Program-made: the position numbers and the translations under genes
Shown: piece after piece, positions 21,599 through 33,197 of the stretch
Layout: every line of letters starts with the position of its first letter
How positions within the stretch are numbered: the first letter of the stretch is position 1
The notes under the pieces: model-generated
Told to the model about the DNA's origin: nothing
The model's input: the letters and a program-made list of their open reading frames with translations, nothing else
Database searches by the model: none
NCBI GenBank assembly: GCA_964059195.1
Contig: CAXKWD010000006.1
Coordinates: 70,077,073 to 70,141,072, forward strand
Source of the DNA: Ectobius pallidus
Taxonomy: Eukaryota > Arthropoda > Insecta > Blattodea > Ectobiidae
Length of the DNA stretch: 64,000 nt
Direction of reading: 5' to 3'

Positions 21599-23837
21599 TG
21601 TACAATATAAGGTCTACCTTAAATAAATGATAATAAATAGAAATGACTAGAAATTGATTATTAAATACCCAACATCTCTAATTATAAAGCTATCTTTCAT
21701 GTACCAAGAATAATTCAAAAATGCAAATCCAATAAACTCCAAAAGTTAAGTTGGTATTCTATAAATAAATATGCATGGATCCATAATAAAGACTAGGCCT
21801 ATCCAAGGTCAATGCCAGGCAACGAAATTTAGAATAATGGGATGCCAAAAGAAATCAAAGATCAAAACTAAGTACAATTTATATTTAAGAAATATCCAGA
21901 ATAAATACTAATTAGGCCTACCTAATTGCCAAAAGAAGGGAATATTTCAAGGTCTATTAGAAACACCAAATGACTAGAAATCACTTTAGAAAATTTACTC
22001 ATGAACTATAATAGGCCTATCCAATAGGCAATAGAAGGTAGTATATTTTAAAGTATAAGAATATACAGAAGGGGAGTGAGACTGAGAATATATTTAGAAT
22101 TTGCTTAAGAAATACTACGGAAGGAGGGTAAATTGGTCGACCTAATTTGCAATAGAAAATAAATAATAATTTGGAATATAAAAAAAAATAAATACGGTAA
22201 GCAAAATCCAAAACCTGAGTGTAATTAAATATCAAAGTAGCACAAATATATAATCAAAGATAAACTGAATAAACCGAAGAATACGTTTGAAAAGCAATAT
22301 GATATTAGGTAATAATTATATAAATAAAGGCAAAAACTAGACAAGGTAAGTTGAGAAAATCAGCCAGCAAACAGCCAAAAATAAAAATAGAATTTGAAAT
22401 TAACCAATAACAGAATAATGTCAAATACAAAAAACAGAGAATATAAGCAAGTCAGCTACACGCAATATAGCCTGAAAGAACAGTCTAGAAAATTTTATGA
22501 AACAATGTGTGCAGAAAATATAGAAAATATATTTATTAGAAAAGGGGCTGAACTACTTGTACCAAATTAATCGAGTACTTTGATAGCAACTAACTTGTAG
22601 AAAAAAAAAGGAAAAGAATTAATAATTACAAAATCTCAAAGGAAAAATAAGGCAAATCTAACTGGTGTGTATCACTATACAAGAAGGGAGGCTAATGTCC
22701 ATAAATATACAAGAAATGCCTGGCGTGACCTAACATGGTGAACTTTGAACGCCCCAGAATGTTCCACATAATTATGCAAATTAGCTACACAATATATAAC
22801 TTGCAACCAGAAAATATATTACGTGAAGTAACTATATGGACCAGAACAATATATTAACTAAGTCCACTTCATAAGTAGCTGAATAATAGTTTACATAAAA
22901 ATCTATAACCCTTATATAAATTCAAACATCAGAGTACTAATATCTTTCTGACCATTCTAACTAAAGAAGGGAACCAGTAGAATTTATACACAATACAATT
23001 TTTACAGGCAAGATCACAAGTTAACAAATGCCATACAGATAACAGTTTAATTAAATTTATTAATATAGGGGAGTGAAATTTAACATTAAATTTGAGACAA
23101 CGAAAAATTCAAGTTAAAGAATAACGTAAATACATAAATCATCTGGGCCAGCAATTACATTACCAGATCTACCCAAGATGCAACGGGGTAAGCAAATGGC
23201 AACGATACGCCCACTAGAAAAATTCTTTTAGCAAGCATAAATAAAAAGGGAAATACTAATATTTCTATCAGAGAAACTTCAAACAATGATATAGCAAAAT
23301 ATGGGTATTTAGAAAATGTATGAAATAATTCTTAGTGGAAAACTAGCATTTCATGAACAACAGGGATCTAACGCTACAGAGTTACTGATCTCAAACGGAC
23401 ACATTCTAACATGGGCATTTTCATGATGCCTTGAAATAATAAACTTGATACCCATCTTGTTCCGTATCCACGCGGTCCATGACTATAAGTGCTCAAGGTT
23501 TAACTAACTCAGAAAATACATCTTTCTCTGTCCTTTCCTACCTCAGTTATCTTAACACCAAAATATGAATATAGGCATAACGTGCTGAAGGCACTTGAAA
23601 TTAGTTTTAGCTAATAAATAGTGACGACATCGCTACTCACACAGACAACCGGAGGGTCCGACTCGTCCTCGCAGCTCCCACACTAACTAGGCAGTTGCCA
23701 AATACAGTCTGATTGACTGCAAGAACCAAAGCCACCATTACGGCTCGGTATGCAGCGGCGAAGTCGTGCACTACTTACGTCAGAGAGAGTGTAGACGGAG
23801 GGGATGGAATCGCGGCAATTTTAAACAGCGTTACAAC
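21599..23837 (-). repeat. 5' LTR
   Basis: Direct copy of 16771-19010. A Helitron 3' fragment begins close to its outer end. Confidence 0.9.
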
Positions 23838-23854
23838 AGGTTCTTTGGAACTGC

Positions 23855-24069
23855 ATAATCGATTCTGATATAGTTTTCCCAGGGGGCGCTTTCATGTCGT
23901 GGAATGTACTCTAAAGCAGGAATTTTAGCTGTTTCATTAATTATTAATGGCTTAGTTTATGAATGATTCGCGTGCAAGTGTTAATAAATATAATGCTTTA
24001 ATAATTATTATATTCTTAATTTTTAATTTTTAAAAGAATTATCGTGGCGAAGCCACGGGAACCTCCTAG
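23855..24069 (+). mobile_element. Helitron-like element, 3' end
   Basis: Shares the 'GGGGGCGCTTTC..CGTGGAATG' and 'GAATGATTCGCG' blocks with 2970-3650. It ends in a perfect hairpin CGTGGC-GAA-GCCACG (24043-24057), then GGAACCTC and CTAG (24066-24069) before a T. Hairpin plus CTAG|T is the Helitron 3' terminus. The 5' half is missing. Confidence 0.8.
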
Positions 24070-24728
24070 TAAAAGTACAATACCCCTATACATACAGTAC
24101 TGTATCTAAAATGTATGGTTTACATGTATAGTCTGCTAACAGCACTAGTTCACAAATTGTACAAATATATCCCTGATATTTAAAACTTGTTATAACTGCT
24201 AACAGCAGTAGTCATAAATCGTGTCCAAGTTTTTTAAAACCTCCAATATATATATTTTAAATTAGTAAGATTTAAAAATACAGTCATAACAAAAATATTA
24301 TTTGCTGGTTAGGTGGTACAAAATCTGTAGTATCGGGCAATCCTTCAATCGGGTGTGTAGCTAGAGTGGATTCTTGATTCCTCGGTTTATCGTTTTTACT
24401 GGAAATGCATTTCGGTACAATTGTGTACCAACTTCTGTTCACTAATATAATTTAAATAAATAGAAAAGAAGATAATTAATATTTTCGCGATAAGACGTGT
24501 TACTGAAGAAAATTAAGTATTTACCGTATGGAAAAAATTACTATTTAAAATTTAAAAATACAGAATACTAATGTTCTTAATGGAGAGTGGATGTGTTCCC
24601 TAGCTGGTGAGTCATGAACTGGCTAAATCAGCAGTTGTGTTTTGTATATGAGGGGAGAGTGTAACTTCAAATAGCGGGTTATATTATATATCAATAACAA
24701 AATTTAGGGCTATACTTTGAAATTTCCC
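24070..24728. other. Unclassified stretch with a diverged direct repeat
   Basis: CTGCTAACAGCACTAGTTCA (about 24132) recurs as CTGCTAACAGCAGTAGTCA (about 24198), followed in each by related AT-rich sequence. No gene seen. Confidence 0.5.
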
Positions 24729-24735
24729 TTGGTTT

Positions 24736-24747
24736 ATATATATATAT

Positions 24748-24798
<51 letters not shown>
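24736..24798. repeat. (TA)n microsatellite
   Basis: Long TA run with one GG interruption near 24748. The frame of Tyr-Ile repeats over it is an artefact. Confidence 0.97.
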
Positions 24799-24800
<2 letters not shown>

Positions 24801-24884
24801 AAGGCATAAGGCGAAAAATGATTGATTTATATTAAACTCTTTAATTATCATTCCCTTACAGAACAAGTATGAAATTATTAAATC

Positions 24885-25371
24885 TAGGTTTATTTATATT
24901 TCCTAAACTAAGGAAAAGGCTAGTGAAGTGCTTTGTGTGGAGTGTAGCGTTGTACATATGATGCAGAGATTTGGACATGACGACGGAATGAGGAAAAATG
25001 ATTGGGAGCACTTGAGATGTGGATATGGAGAAGAACGGGGCGAATACCATGGACAGATAAAGTTAAAAATGAAGATGTGCTACACAGAGTGGGAGAAAGA
25101 ACAGTTTTGTTGGAAATCATCAGAAAGAGGAAAATAAATTGGATGGGACATTGACTAAGAAAAAATTGTCTGCTGAAGGATGCCATAGAAGAGATGATAA
25201 ATCGAGAGAAGGTTCGAGGCAGAAGAAGATACCAGGTGATAGACAACATTAAAATAAATGGACTATATGCAGACACAAAAAGGAAGGCTGAGAGAAGGGA
25301 AGAGTGGAAAATTCTGAGTTTGCAGTGAAAGACCTGCCCCTGGGCAGAACACCATGACTGAATGAATGAAA
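24885..25371 (+). pseudogene. LINE reverse-transcriptase ORF, C-terminal remnant
   Basis: Plus-strand translation gives RLVKCFVWSVALY, then ALEMWIWRRTGRIPWTDKVK, NEDVLHRVGE, LLEIIRKRKINWMGH, and later VRGRRRYQVIDNIKINGLY and AERREEWKILSLQ. These are the conserved C-terminal blocks of the insect endonuclease-reverse transcriptase LINE ORF ('A.E.WCWRRM..I.WT..V.NE.VL.RV', 'RK..W.GH'). Several in-frame stops (TGA at about 24959, 24981 and 25155, and near the end) show it is dead. The polymerase core is absent, as for a 5'-truncated insertion. The 153-codon minus-strand frame over the same bases is a shadow. Confidence 0.85.
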
Positions 25372-25386
25372 CTCGATCCATAGTCA

Positions 25387-25651
25387 GGACTAGTTACCTA
25401 GATGGGTTATTTTCCCCCCACACCTCTGAAAAGAATATCGGGTAACTTTACGACCTTGTGGTCCTCGGATATCATCTGGTCGTCCTTATCACCTTCATGC
25501 CATCCGCGCCCAGTTCGGAATGAGTGTATGTGAGTGACTGGTGTATATTGTCTATGTCCCATGTCCTTGTCTGGTCAGAAAAGCATGTAAGGCATAGGCA
25601 GCGTGGGTCGCTTAAAAGTACCTAAGAGGGTGAGGTAATACTAATGGAAAG
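25387..25651 (+). mobile_element. tRNA-derived SINE, family A, copy 3 (head lost)
   Basis: Carries TAGTTACCTAGATGGG, GATATCATCTGGTCGTCC, CAGTTCGGAATGAGTG and GTGGGTCGCTTAAA. It has internal deletions relative to copy 1. It lies just downstream of the LINE remnant in the same orientation. Confidence 0.8.
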
Positions 25652-25698
25652 AAGAAACAAGGCTTCCTAAAGAGAGATTTGTTTCTCCTGGCTACGTA

Positions 25699-25736
<38 letters not shown>

Positions 25737-26580
25737 TTTTTTGCAAAATGATGTGGGTATTAGATATATGCATCATATTTTTAACTATTATCAGAATCTT
25801 CAATGTTAAGGGAATTTCTGATTTAATTTGTAACTGTATATTATCATTTATGCGATATATTTGTGGTTTCGTAACATCGTCACAAAACATAAAAGAAATT
25901 ACGGAAATTTAAGTAGGCATTTATACATTTTCTTGGGTTTTAGATTTCTTTATAACGCTACAAAATTATGCCTATAGAGGATGTGTAGTCTATAAATTAC
26001 CTCCTACTTAAGGCAAAATATAATTTTCTTTAGGAATCTAAGGAACCCAATGCTAAAACTGAACAAAATAAAACGTAACGCAATGTCATTTGAAGTATTT
26101 ACGGCGATCTATACTTGATTTGTTCATAATACGTTGTCTTGATTCTGGAGCAAGCTGTTACACCGTTTGTGGAAGCCACTGAAGTTGGAAGAGGAAATAA
26201 TTGATGACGACGTTGACTGGCAGTCATCGTCAGTTTTACGTGCTTCCAGAAAAATGGTTCGTAAATTTCAGCTTGTGGTCGAGCGGACAGACCATGGATT
26301 TAAGTACAATACCCTTCAATGTTATTCCGCACATAAACAATACATTTTCATTGTTTTCCATTTATTCAGTTCCCCAATTGTTTGCACATGTTCATGCTAT
26401 CAATATTGACGTTTTCTTAGACTGTTCAATTATTCAGATTTAGAAAGTTGGGAAATTAAACCGTAACTAAGAAGTAGTCATTCTATATTCATTGATTCAG
26501 TCATTCTATATGCCTAAGGAGCTTTCGTATTTCTGATATGGAATAAATAATGTGTGTTTTAGATTTGGAATAATTCTTGT
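25652..26580. other. Unclassified stretch with (ATT)n microsatellite
   Basis: ATT repeat at about 25700-25729. Overlapping frames at 26167-26443 (80 codons each) have no known domain; one begins with an acidic block (EEEIIDDDVDW). No splice context supports an exon. Confidence 0.4.
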
Positions 26581-26595
26581 AAATTCCCATCAAGC

Positions 26596-27120
26596 AGAAC
26601 CCCACACTTTAAAACGAGATTCTCTTCATAAAATCCCAAAAATCACACATATTTCTTTCTGCCTCGTTCAGTGGATAAGAGATGTCTTGACGAATGATTT
26701 AGTTCAAACTGCTTGGCCTAAATGATACGCTTTCTTTTTTATCAACATCTGGCTAAAAGGGACAAAATTTCTGTCATATTTACTTCGCAGAAAGGACAAG
26801 AAACATGTTATTGAACTTGGCGTGACGTCACATAGGGAGTGTCCAAAACAAGTAAGCATATAAATTTAGATAAAATTTAGCACATTACGAAACGCGAGCA
26901 ATTCAGTACGCCCCTGCCAAACTAATATCACTATTTCTAGGTTAATCACCACTAATCCAGCTCTACATGTCACTAAAGCCAATATCATTGTTCCTAACCT
27001 ATCTGCTCTAACCTAGGCAATTTTATTGACACGCAAATTGCTTTTGTGGAAAACGAAAAAAACATCGCTGCTTCTTTGCGAATCTGCATAGCGCGAGATG
27101 GGACCTCCTTAACTGGGACT
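26596..27120. mobile_element. Degraded copy of the 581-bp TIR element
   Basis: Aligns by eye to 36465-37005: CTTCATAAAAT..CACA, GACGAATGATTTAGTTCAA, GATACGCTTTCTTTT, GTGACGTCACA, CTAACCTA and finally GCGCGAGATGGGACC. Neither terminal inverted repeat is intact. Confidence 0.6.
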
Positions 27121-27920
27121 ACGTTCAAATTGCTGACATAGCTAAACCTGATATTTTGAAAATACTAACAGCTTTATTATGTCATTTGAGCTTTAACAAA
27201 TGTATTGGATTTAACGAAATAATATATTTACTAAAAATCGTCTCAATCACAAAAAAGTTCTAAGCAAATGCACGACAGTCGAGCTTCGTACATTATTTTC
27301 ATATATTCATTTGTTCATATTTTATATTATATACCCAATCGCTGTGTTCAATGGCTTTTTTTTTATGAAAGAAGCTATAGGTGTGAAGATCTTTCAGTGT
27401 TCAGTCAAGTGATAAAAAATAAAAAAGATGGCGATAGAAACTTGCGATTGATTGAAATTCCACATGTTCTTATACTGAACTGGTCACTGAATCATGAGCT
27501 GAATAATCATTTTAAAAATTTAGAGGGTTCCTTGGCTCTAGCCATTATATAGTTCGATTCGCCATATCTGATGCTGTAGTGTGTTACACTCACTTATCAA
27601 AGATTTAGGATTCAATGCTTAAGTTATCATGTCGTAACTCGATTAGGAAGATCCTCTTCAGTGTGAAATTATCTAACAGTATTGTGTTCAATTATTATAG
27701 TATGTAGGGAGTTCAAAATATTGCAATTATGTACTTCATTTACTGCAGGTTAAAGGGACAACTCTTCATTAAACTTCAATGAAAGTAATAGGCTTTAAAT
27801 AAACGAATTAAATTGAACTGAATTATTATTAAAATTAGTATTTCCATATTTTACCTTTTTTGTAAACATTCATTATTTTCTATAGATCTATGAAATGTAA
27901 CATTAATTCATTTACATTTC

Positions 27921-27993
<73 letters not shown>

Positions 27994-28733
27994 TCTGCTG
28001 TTAATTCTAGTTTGTAATAGGCGTATTAACTCAGATCTTAGTTTTCCCCCATATTTTCGTGTTTCTTAGATTACTTTTCATTCCACAGAATCCGAGATCA
28101 TTCATCACGAATAATGGTTGGTATCAAAATCAATTAAAACAAACTACTAGAGTAAGCGCAGAACAACTCTGAACCTGAGGCGGGGCAGGCAGAGTCACGT
28201 GACGAAGAGACAAGCGAATGAGGTTGCTGCGGTGTTGTACAGTTAACGAAACGTGCTGCCTCGCTAAAAAGATGTACTTCACTTATTTCTTTGCGCGCTC
28301 AAAATCTATTAAATTTAGGTATTTCCTGATATCACCATTAGAAAGCTGTATTTTTTTAGAAGTCGACTGTCCAAACATCATGTCTGTAGGATGCTCCGTT
28401 CGGAAGATAGCTCTTATCCTGCAAATGTTAATACAAACAAAGAGATCCTTTCTTATTTCTACCCTAAAATAATAACACCATCGATGGATTACATTAAGTT
28501 TCTGTCTATCTGTTAACATAAACAACAACAAGACCCCTCTCACTTCCACAATACTTCCACCCAGCCACAGATAAAACACAGACGCAGTTTCAGTTTATAT
28601 GTGTTAGCAATCAAGAGCGTTTCCTGTGTGTTCTTTTGTGAGAATTCAGTGTCCGTAATGTCACCTTAGCAAGCCTAGTACGAGTGGTGAAACAATTTAT
28701 ACCCACAAAGTTTTGCGTAAGCAGGCGAGAGCT
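27121..28733. other. Unclassified stretch with long (TTA)n microsatellite
   Basis: TTA repeat at about 27922-27992. A 94-codon plus-strand frame at 27268-27552 has no known domain. The block at 28160-28240 (GGCGGGGCAGGCAGAGTCACG) is GC-richer and may belong to the 5' terminal region of the transposon that follows, but no inverted partner was found downstream of 30592. Confidence 0.45.
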
Positions 28734-28807
28734 ATGGTTTTCAGTGTTTATAATTTTTTTAAAGACTATTTCGGACGACGAAGTGCATAATAATACGGAT
28801 TTTGTAA

Positions 28808-28984
28808 GGAATTAACTGCTAAAAAACTAAACTCCGTGGCGCTACATCCCTGAAAGGACTTGGCCTCCCACCCGACCGCTGCGTCATCTACCACAGGTAG
28901 ATGGCAGGATTGGGGGCATGTGGTCAGTATGCCGACACCCACGGCCGTTAATGGTGGTTTTTATGACCGGAATTAACTGCTAAA
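28808..28984 (-). mobile_element. SINE, family B, inside the transposase, 16-bp TSD
   Basis: The SINE body at 28824-28968 is flanked by the exact 16-bp repeat GGAATTAACTGCTAAA (28808-28823 and 28969-28984). It carries the inverted family B core (CCGTGGCGCTACATCCC, GACCGCTGCGTCATCTACC, GGGGGCATGTGGTCAG). Removing it and one TSD rejoins the transposase frame across 'KELTAKACQ'. Confidence 0.92.
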
Positions 28985-29270
28985 GCTTGCCAAATTAGTG
29001 AACAATCTGTGACTAATATAATTAAGGAGGGAAAACAATCAACTGAAGTAGGGGGTGAGCTCAGTTTTTGATCTCCTGGAAACCATCGCACAGTTAAAAA
29101 GCGCAAAGCAAATCTTGACGGTTTTCAAAAGTGTACTTTACGCCGGACAATATTTGAATTGTACGATACGGGGGAATATCCCACAGCTAAAAAATTAGTT
29201 GCTTTAATGCGAAAGAAAATAAAATATAAAGGTTCTGTGTCCTCCATGTATATGATTTTGAAATCCCTAG

Positions 29271-29774
29271 AAATTAAATACAGGAGAACCAATGATGGCC
29301 GGAAATTTCTACTGGAAAGGGACGACATTGTTGCAGCCAGACAAAAATTTCTGCGTACAATTCACAATCTTAGGGGGATGGGAGATACGAGGTCCATATT
29401 TTATCTTGATGAAACATGGGTCAACCAGAATCACTCCAGGAGGGACATATGGCAAGATCCGAATGGAAGAGGCGGCCTTAAAGTACCAATAGGAAAAGGT
29501 AGCAGGCTTCAGAGGCGTAACAAAATTAAATACAGGAGAACCAATGATGGCCGGAAATTTCTACTGGAAAGGGACGACATTGTTGCAGCCAGACAAAAAT
29601 TTCTGCGTACAATTCACAATCTTGGGGGGATGGGAGATACGAGGCCCATATTTTATCTTGATGAAACATGGGTCAACCAGAATCACTCCAGGAGGGACAT
29701 ATGGCAAGATCCGACTGGAAGAGGCGGCCTTAAAGTACCAATAGGAAAAGGTAGCAGGCTTCAGAGGCGTAACG
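29271..29774 (+). repeat. 252-bp in-frame tandem duplication inside the transposase
   Basis: The units are 29271-29522 and 29523-29774 (84 codons each), differing at about four visible positions. Each unit ends with GCAGGCTT plus CAGAGGCGTAAC, the MITE target site and its first 12 bases. So the duplication took in the MITE's left end and must postdate its insertion. Confidence 0.93.
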
Positions 29775-30088
29775 AGGGGGGGGGTTGGGGGTTTGAACCC
29801 CCCCATTGATTAAAAAAAGGAAAATTGTATAATTTTTTAAGTCTGCTTATAAATTACTTAATACAAGTATGAAGCGTGGGAAGCTTAAAACTCGTTATTG
29901 TGGGTCTTAATTTTCCGGGGGAGGACCCCCGGAGGCTTAAAACTCGTTATTGTGCATCTTAACTTTTTAAATTTTCCGGGGGAGGACCCCCGGACCCCCC
30001 TCTCCCTGGGGGTATGGAATACCCCCCAGACCCCGCGGATGTTATAACCCCCCCATATGGTCGGCCTGGTTACGCCTATGGCAGGCTT
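29754..30088. mobile_element. hAT-type MITE, copy 1, with 8-bp TSD
   Basis: The element at 29762-30080 (319 bp) starts CAGAGGCGTAAC and ends GTTACGCCTATG, an 11-of-12 inverted match. It is flanked by GCAGGCTT on both sides (29754-29761, 30081-30088); 8 bp is the hAT TSD length. The interior has G/C homopolymer palindromes (GGGGGTTTGAACCCCCC) and a repeated block of AAGCTTAAAACTCGTTATT and CCGGGGGAGGACCCCCGG. It interrupts the transposase pseudogene. A second copy is at 41070-41431. Confidence 0.92.
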
Positions 30089-30592
30089 ATAATATGCCTT
30101 GCAGGCTCAGCTAAAACAGGGTTTATACCAGAAAGTAAATGGGTATTTCGCTCCGATCCTAAAAGTAAAAACACCGATTATCATACAGAAATGACTTCGG
30201 ACAGGTTCAAAGAATGGTTCACGAACATATTTCTAAATTATCTGGACGCGAGTCCGATAATAATTATGGATAACGCCAGCTATCAGTCTAGGCTACCCAC
30301 AACAAATTCACGTAAGAGAGAGAGATTCAGGAATGGCTTCAAGAACACAACATAACATACAGTCCCGCAGAAACTATATCAGAATTCCTAGCCCGTGTTG
30401 CCCCTTATAAAACTCACGAAAAAAAATGAACTGGATCAGATAGCGTTAGAAATGGGCCACGAAGTAATACACAGGGATGACACTGCTGAAAGTATAATTA
30501 TAAATATTAGGGACAGTGAAACAGATAGTGACACGAGTGGTGAAGGAAGTGAAGAGGAAGAAGACGAAGAAGTTTTATTTGTCCCTTTGTAG

Positions 30593-30776
30593 GCCTATTT
30601 CTACAGCTCAATAAGGTAAGCCTTTCTTCACTTTCTTTTAAGATTATTCATGTTTTATCTTACGTGTAATAGGTTTCAAAATTTCAAACTACTTTTGTTC
30701 GCGATTTTTCAAAAACGAAATACGTTAAAATAATGTGTGAATGTTTGACGCAGAGTAGCAGTGGGAAAGCACGCGT

Positions 30777-30830
<54 letters not shown>

Positions 30831-31694
30831 TTAGACAGAGAACGTTGCAGACTCGCGCGAGTCGTGAACTTGCGACACTATTGGCTTATCGTATGTTCAG
30901 AATTGATTTGTGTTTACTATAGACCCTGAATTTCAATAGGATTTCTGAAACCAGATTTCTAGCCTAAAAAATTACCGAGGGGTCTGGAGTATCACCCTCG
31001 TACTTAATCTCAACAGATCAATGTTTTGTAGAATTCTGAGATTATGTAGTACATATGAATAAGGGTGAGACGGGAAGTACAGGTTGACGTTATGGGTATG
31101 ACATACAGCCATAACGATAACAATGCTCTCTTAACACTATTTCGCTCCCTCAACCGGCGATTCGGTGCGAGCGACGGCCTAAATACTCTCTTGGGGAGAT
31201 GACTGTGAGTAGAAGTTTTTGTTTGTTGTAGAGCCAGGCTTTACGAACTAACGTGACATAGAACGTCAAAACATCAATGATTCACATACTTCAGAACAGA
31301 CTTTTCCACTCATCCTATAGATCAAATATACTGCAACGAACAAAGATCAATAGCTTGTCCATTCGAGAGTGAAATATTTCATAAGAATACAGACTCTTTT
31401 CCCGCAGAGATTTTCAACTCATAATCAAAAGCTCTAAAGTAAAATGATAGGGTTAGACATTGATACCAAGGGAATTTTTCGTACGGTGTCATCGATCAAC
31501 AACAAAAATATGTTCAAGATATTATCAACCGCCATTTTCTGCATTTGTCTGCCTGTACGTAATTCTCTGCTTTTGAAGATGTAATTTACATTTGATTTGT
31601 TTTTTATTCAGAATTATCATTTCGTTTTCCATATGTTACTAATATTAAGATATATTTTTAACACCGATAAGTACAAGTTATGCTCTGACTGGCC
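30593..31694. other. Unclassified stretch with (CT)n microsatellite
   Basis: CT repeat at about 30777-30827. I see no terminal inverted repeat of the upstream transposase element and no gene. Confidence 0.5.
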
Positions 31695-31818
31695 AGGCCT
31701 TCATTACTAGACGTTATGAATGAACAGGCCTTCATTACTAGACGTTATGAATGAACAGGCCTTCATTACTAGACATAATGACTGATCAGGCCTTCATTAC
31801 TATACGTTATGAATGAAG
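31695..31818. repeat. 31-bp minisatellite, four units
   Basis: Four head-to-tail 31-bp units beginning AGGCCTTCATTACTAGACG. The first two are identical; the third and fourth carry a few substitutions. Each unit holds an AGGCCT palindrome. Confidence 0.97.
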
Positions 31819-31951
31819 ATATTGTGATTTATCATCGTGGCAACTTCTTCAACCATTATTACTATTTCATTCCACGGGATTAGTTATACTAGGGTTATAG
31901 AACTTGTTTTTCCAGATCTTTAGACAGAAAAACTAACTATGGTCCTTAATA

Positions 31952-31992
<41 letters not shown>

Positions 31993-33190
31993 TATACAAG
32001 ACCCAAATAATTGTTTTCCTTTTTTTTAAGAACAGTTGAAAAATTATGGAATTTCAGGACTACTTGACTTTGAAAATGGTAGAAGACATTCCGATCACGT
32101 GGATCTAAATGAAAACAATGGACATAAGTCTTTCTGTTGGATTTTCTATAGAAAGTAAGCGACTTTTGTATTTTTGATTTTAACAGATAAGCTATTGTCC
32201 CAGAAAAGAGAACCGAATACATGAAATGCACCAAGTAGGATATTGCTTTCTATTAGTATCGCACAGTGTACCTTACCGTGCAGGATAAAAGAGAGCATTC
32301 ATTTATTCATCTTTTCATGAGTACTGTGCCCCCAACGGGTTAGCACGAGTTTTACGTACGGGAAGCTAGCGTACGGTTTAGGAATGTAGATTGGTTCCGA
32401 CCATTTTTGACTAAATCAGTTAACACCCTGCTGAACTCTTGACTCTGGGTCCCATTATCCCAATATACAAGATCTGAAAACTGACTTTGAATCATCTAGG
32501 AAAGAGACTGGATAACTAATATCAGGAAAAGTTTAATAACAAGTTTATTCAGTTTAGATCACAGCCAACAAAGATCCAAGTTGTATAACTCTTGAAATTG
32601 AGTAAAATCTATGTACATTGTAATAAATATATTTAAAATCCATTCCTATAGCCTGAATTCCCTCAAACATCTTATATTCTGAGCTGAAACCTATCTGAAA
32701 CTTGAATTATCTGTAAGGTGCTGGCATGGACTCGAAATACTTTAAACATTAATTCTGAAAATAATTTAGAAAAGCTTGAACTAGCGAAGAACTGGAGAGC
32801 ATGATTATACGGACGGACTGACTAAAAAGGAAACTGAGATGCATGACTGAATTCTGTATGACTATTTGTGGACATGAATTTCTACATGTCAGAACAACGA
32901 ACCCGAAAAATACTGCATAATTAAGAAATACTGTAAACTAGATGCTTTACGGAATTTGGAAGATCGAAAACGGTGAGATGTCAATTTATCAAAAGAATTT
33001 AGACTGTGAATAGCAAATATATATAGAACAATCTCACCAAGCAGAAGAGAAGGTTTCTTTCCTCGTCTGCGGACACGCCCACCAAAACACTACTTAATTT
33101 CACTACATGATTACTCCAGCGACGTCGGTTCCCAACTGCCGCTGTCGGCACCTGCTCTCCAGTACCTCGCGGCGCGTACCGCGTTCAAGA
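31819..33190. other. Unclassified stretch
   Basis: A TA run lies at about 31961-31986. About 32310-33190 passes from AT-rich sequence into a GC-rich block (33060-33180, with ACCTCGCGGCGCGTACCGCG), a composition seen at the U3 ends of LTRs in this window. No TG...CA ends or direct repeat were found, so I do not call an LTR. Confidence 0.4.
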
Positions 33191-33197
33191 ATTAACC

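Larger units (their letters stand above)
16771..23837 (-). mobile_element. LTR retroelement with 2.24-kb LTRs, non-autonomous
   Basis: Two direct repeats, 16771-19010 (2240 bp) and 21599-23837 (2239 bp), flank 2588 bp. Read on the minus strand each LTR starts TGTAACGCTG and ends ATTGTACA, giving the TG...CA ends of LTRs. Next to the left LTR, inside the element, the minus strand reads GTCAGAGGGGAGGGC, a polypurine tract, which fixes the orientation: 21599-23837 is the 5' LTR and 16771-19010 the 3' LTR. No primer binding site is obvious after the 5' LTR. The interior has no gag, protease, RT or integrase motif, only frames up to 132 codons. Flanks are ACAAA and ACAGG, so there is no exact target duplication. 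The near-identity of the LTRs suggests recent insertion or gene conversion. Confidence 0.75.
28734..30592 (+). pseudogene. Tc1/mariner-superfamily DDE transposase, multiply disrupted
   Basis: The frame opens at ATG 28734 (MVFSVYNFFKDYFG) and hits two stops at about 28788. After a SINE it resumes as a helix-turn-helix-like region (ACQISEQSVTNIIKEGKQ), with a further stop near 29071. From 29100 it is open: LDGFQKCTLRRTIFEL, then IFYLDETWVNQNHSRRDIW, the first catalytic Asp block. This part is duplicated in frame (252 bp). A hAT MITE follows (29762-30080). The frame then continues with LIICLAGSAKTGFIPESKW, YHTEMTSDRFKEWF and PIIIMDNASYQS, the second catalytic Asp block (MDNA.Y). A frameshift at about 30310 precedes the remainder, which ends in an acidic tail (EEEEDEEVLFVPL, stop at about 30590). 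The order is that of the DDE_3-type insect transposase; the terminal inverted repeats were not found. Confidence 0.85.

Noticed and set aside
24920..25381. 153-codon minus-strand frame as a gene
   Set aside because: It is the antisense shadow of a LINE RT remnant on the plus strand, whose motifs are clear.
32310..33190. Solo LTR
   Set aside because: No TG...CA ends, TSD or second copy could be found by eye.
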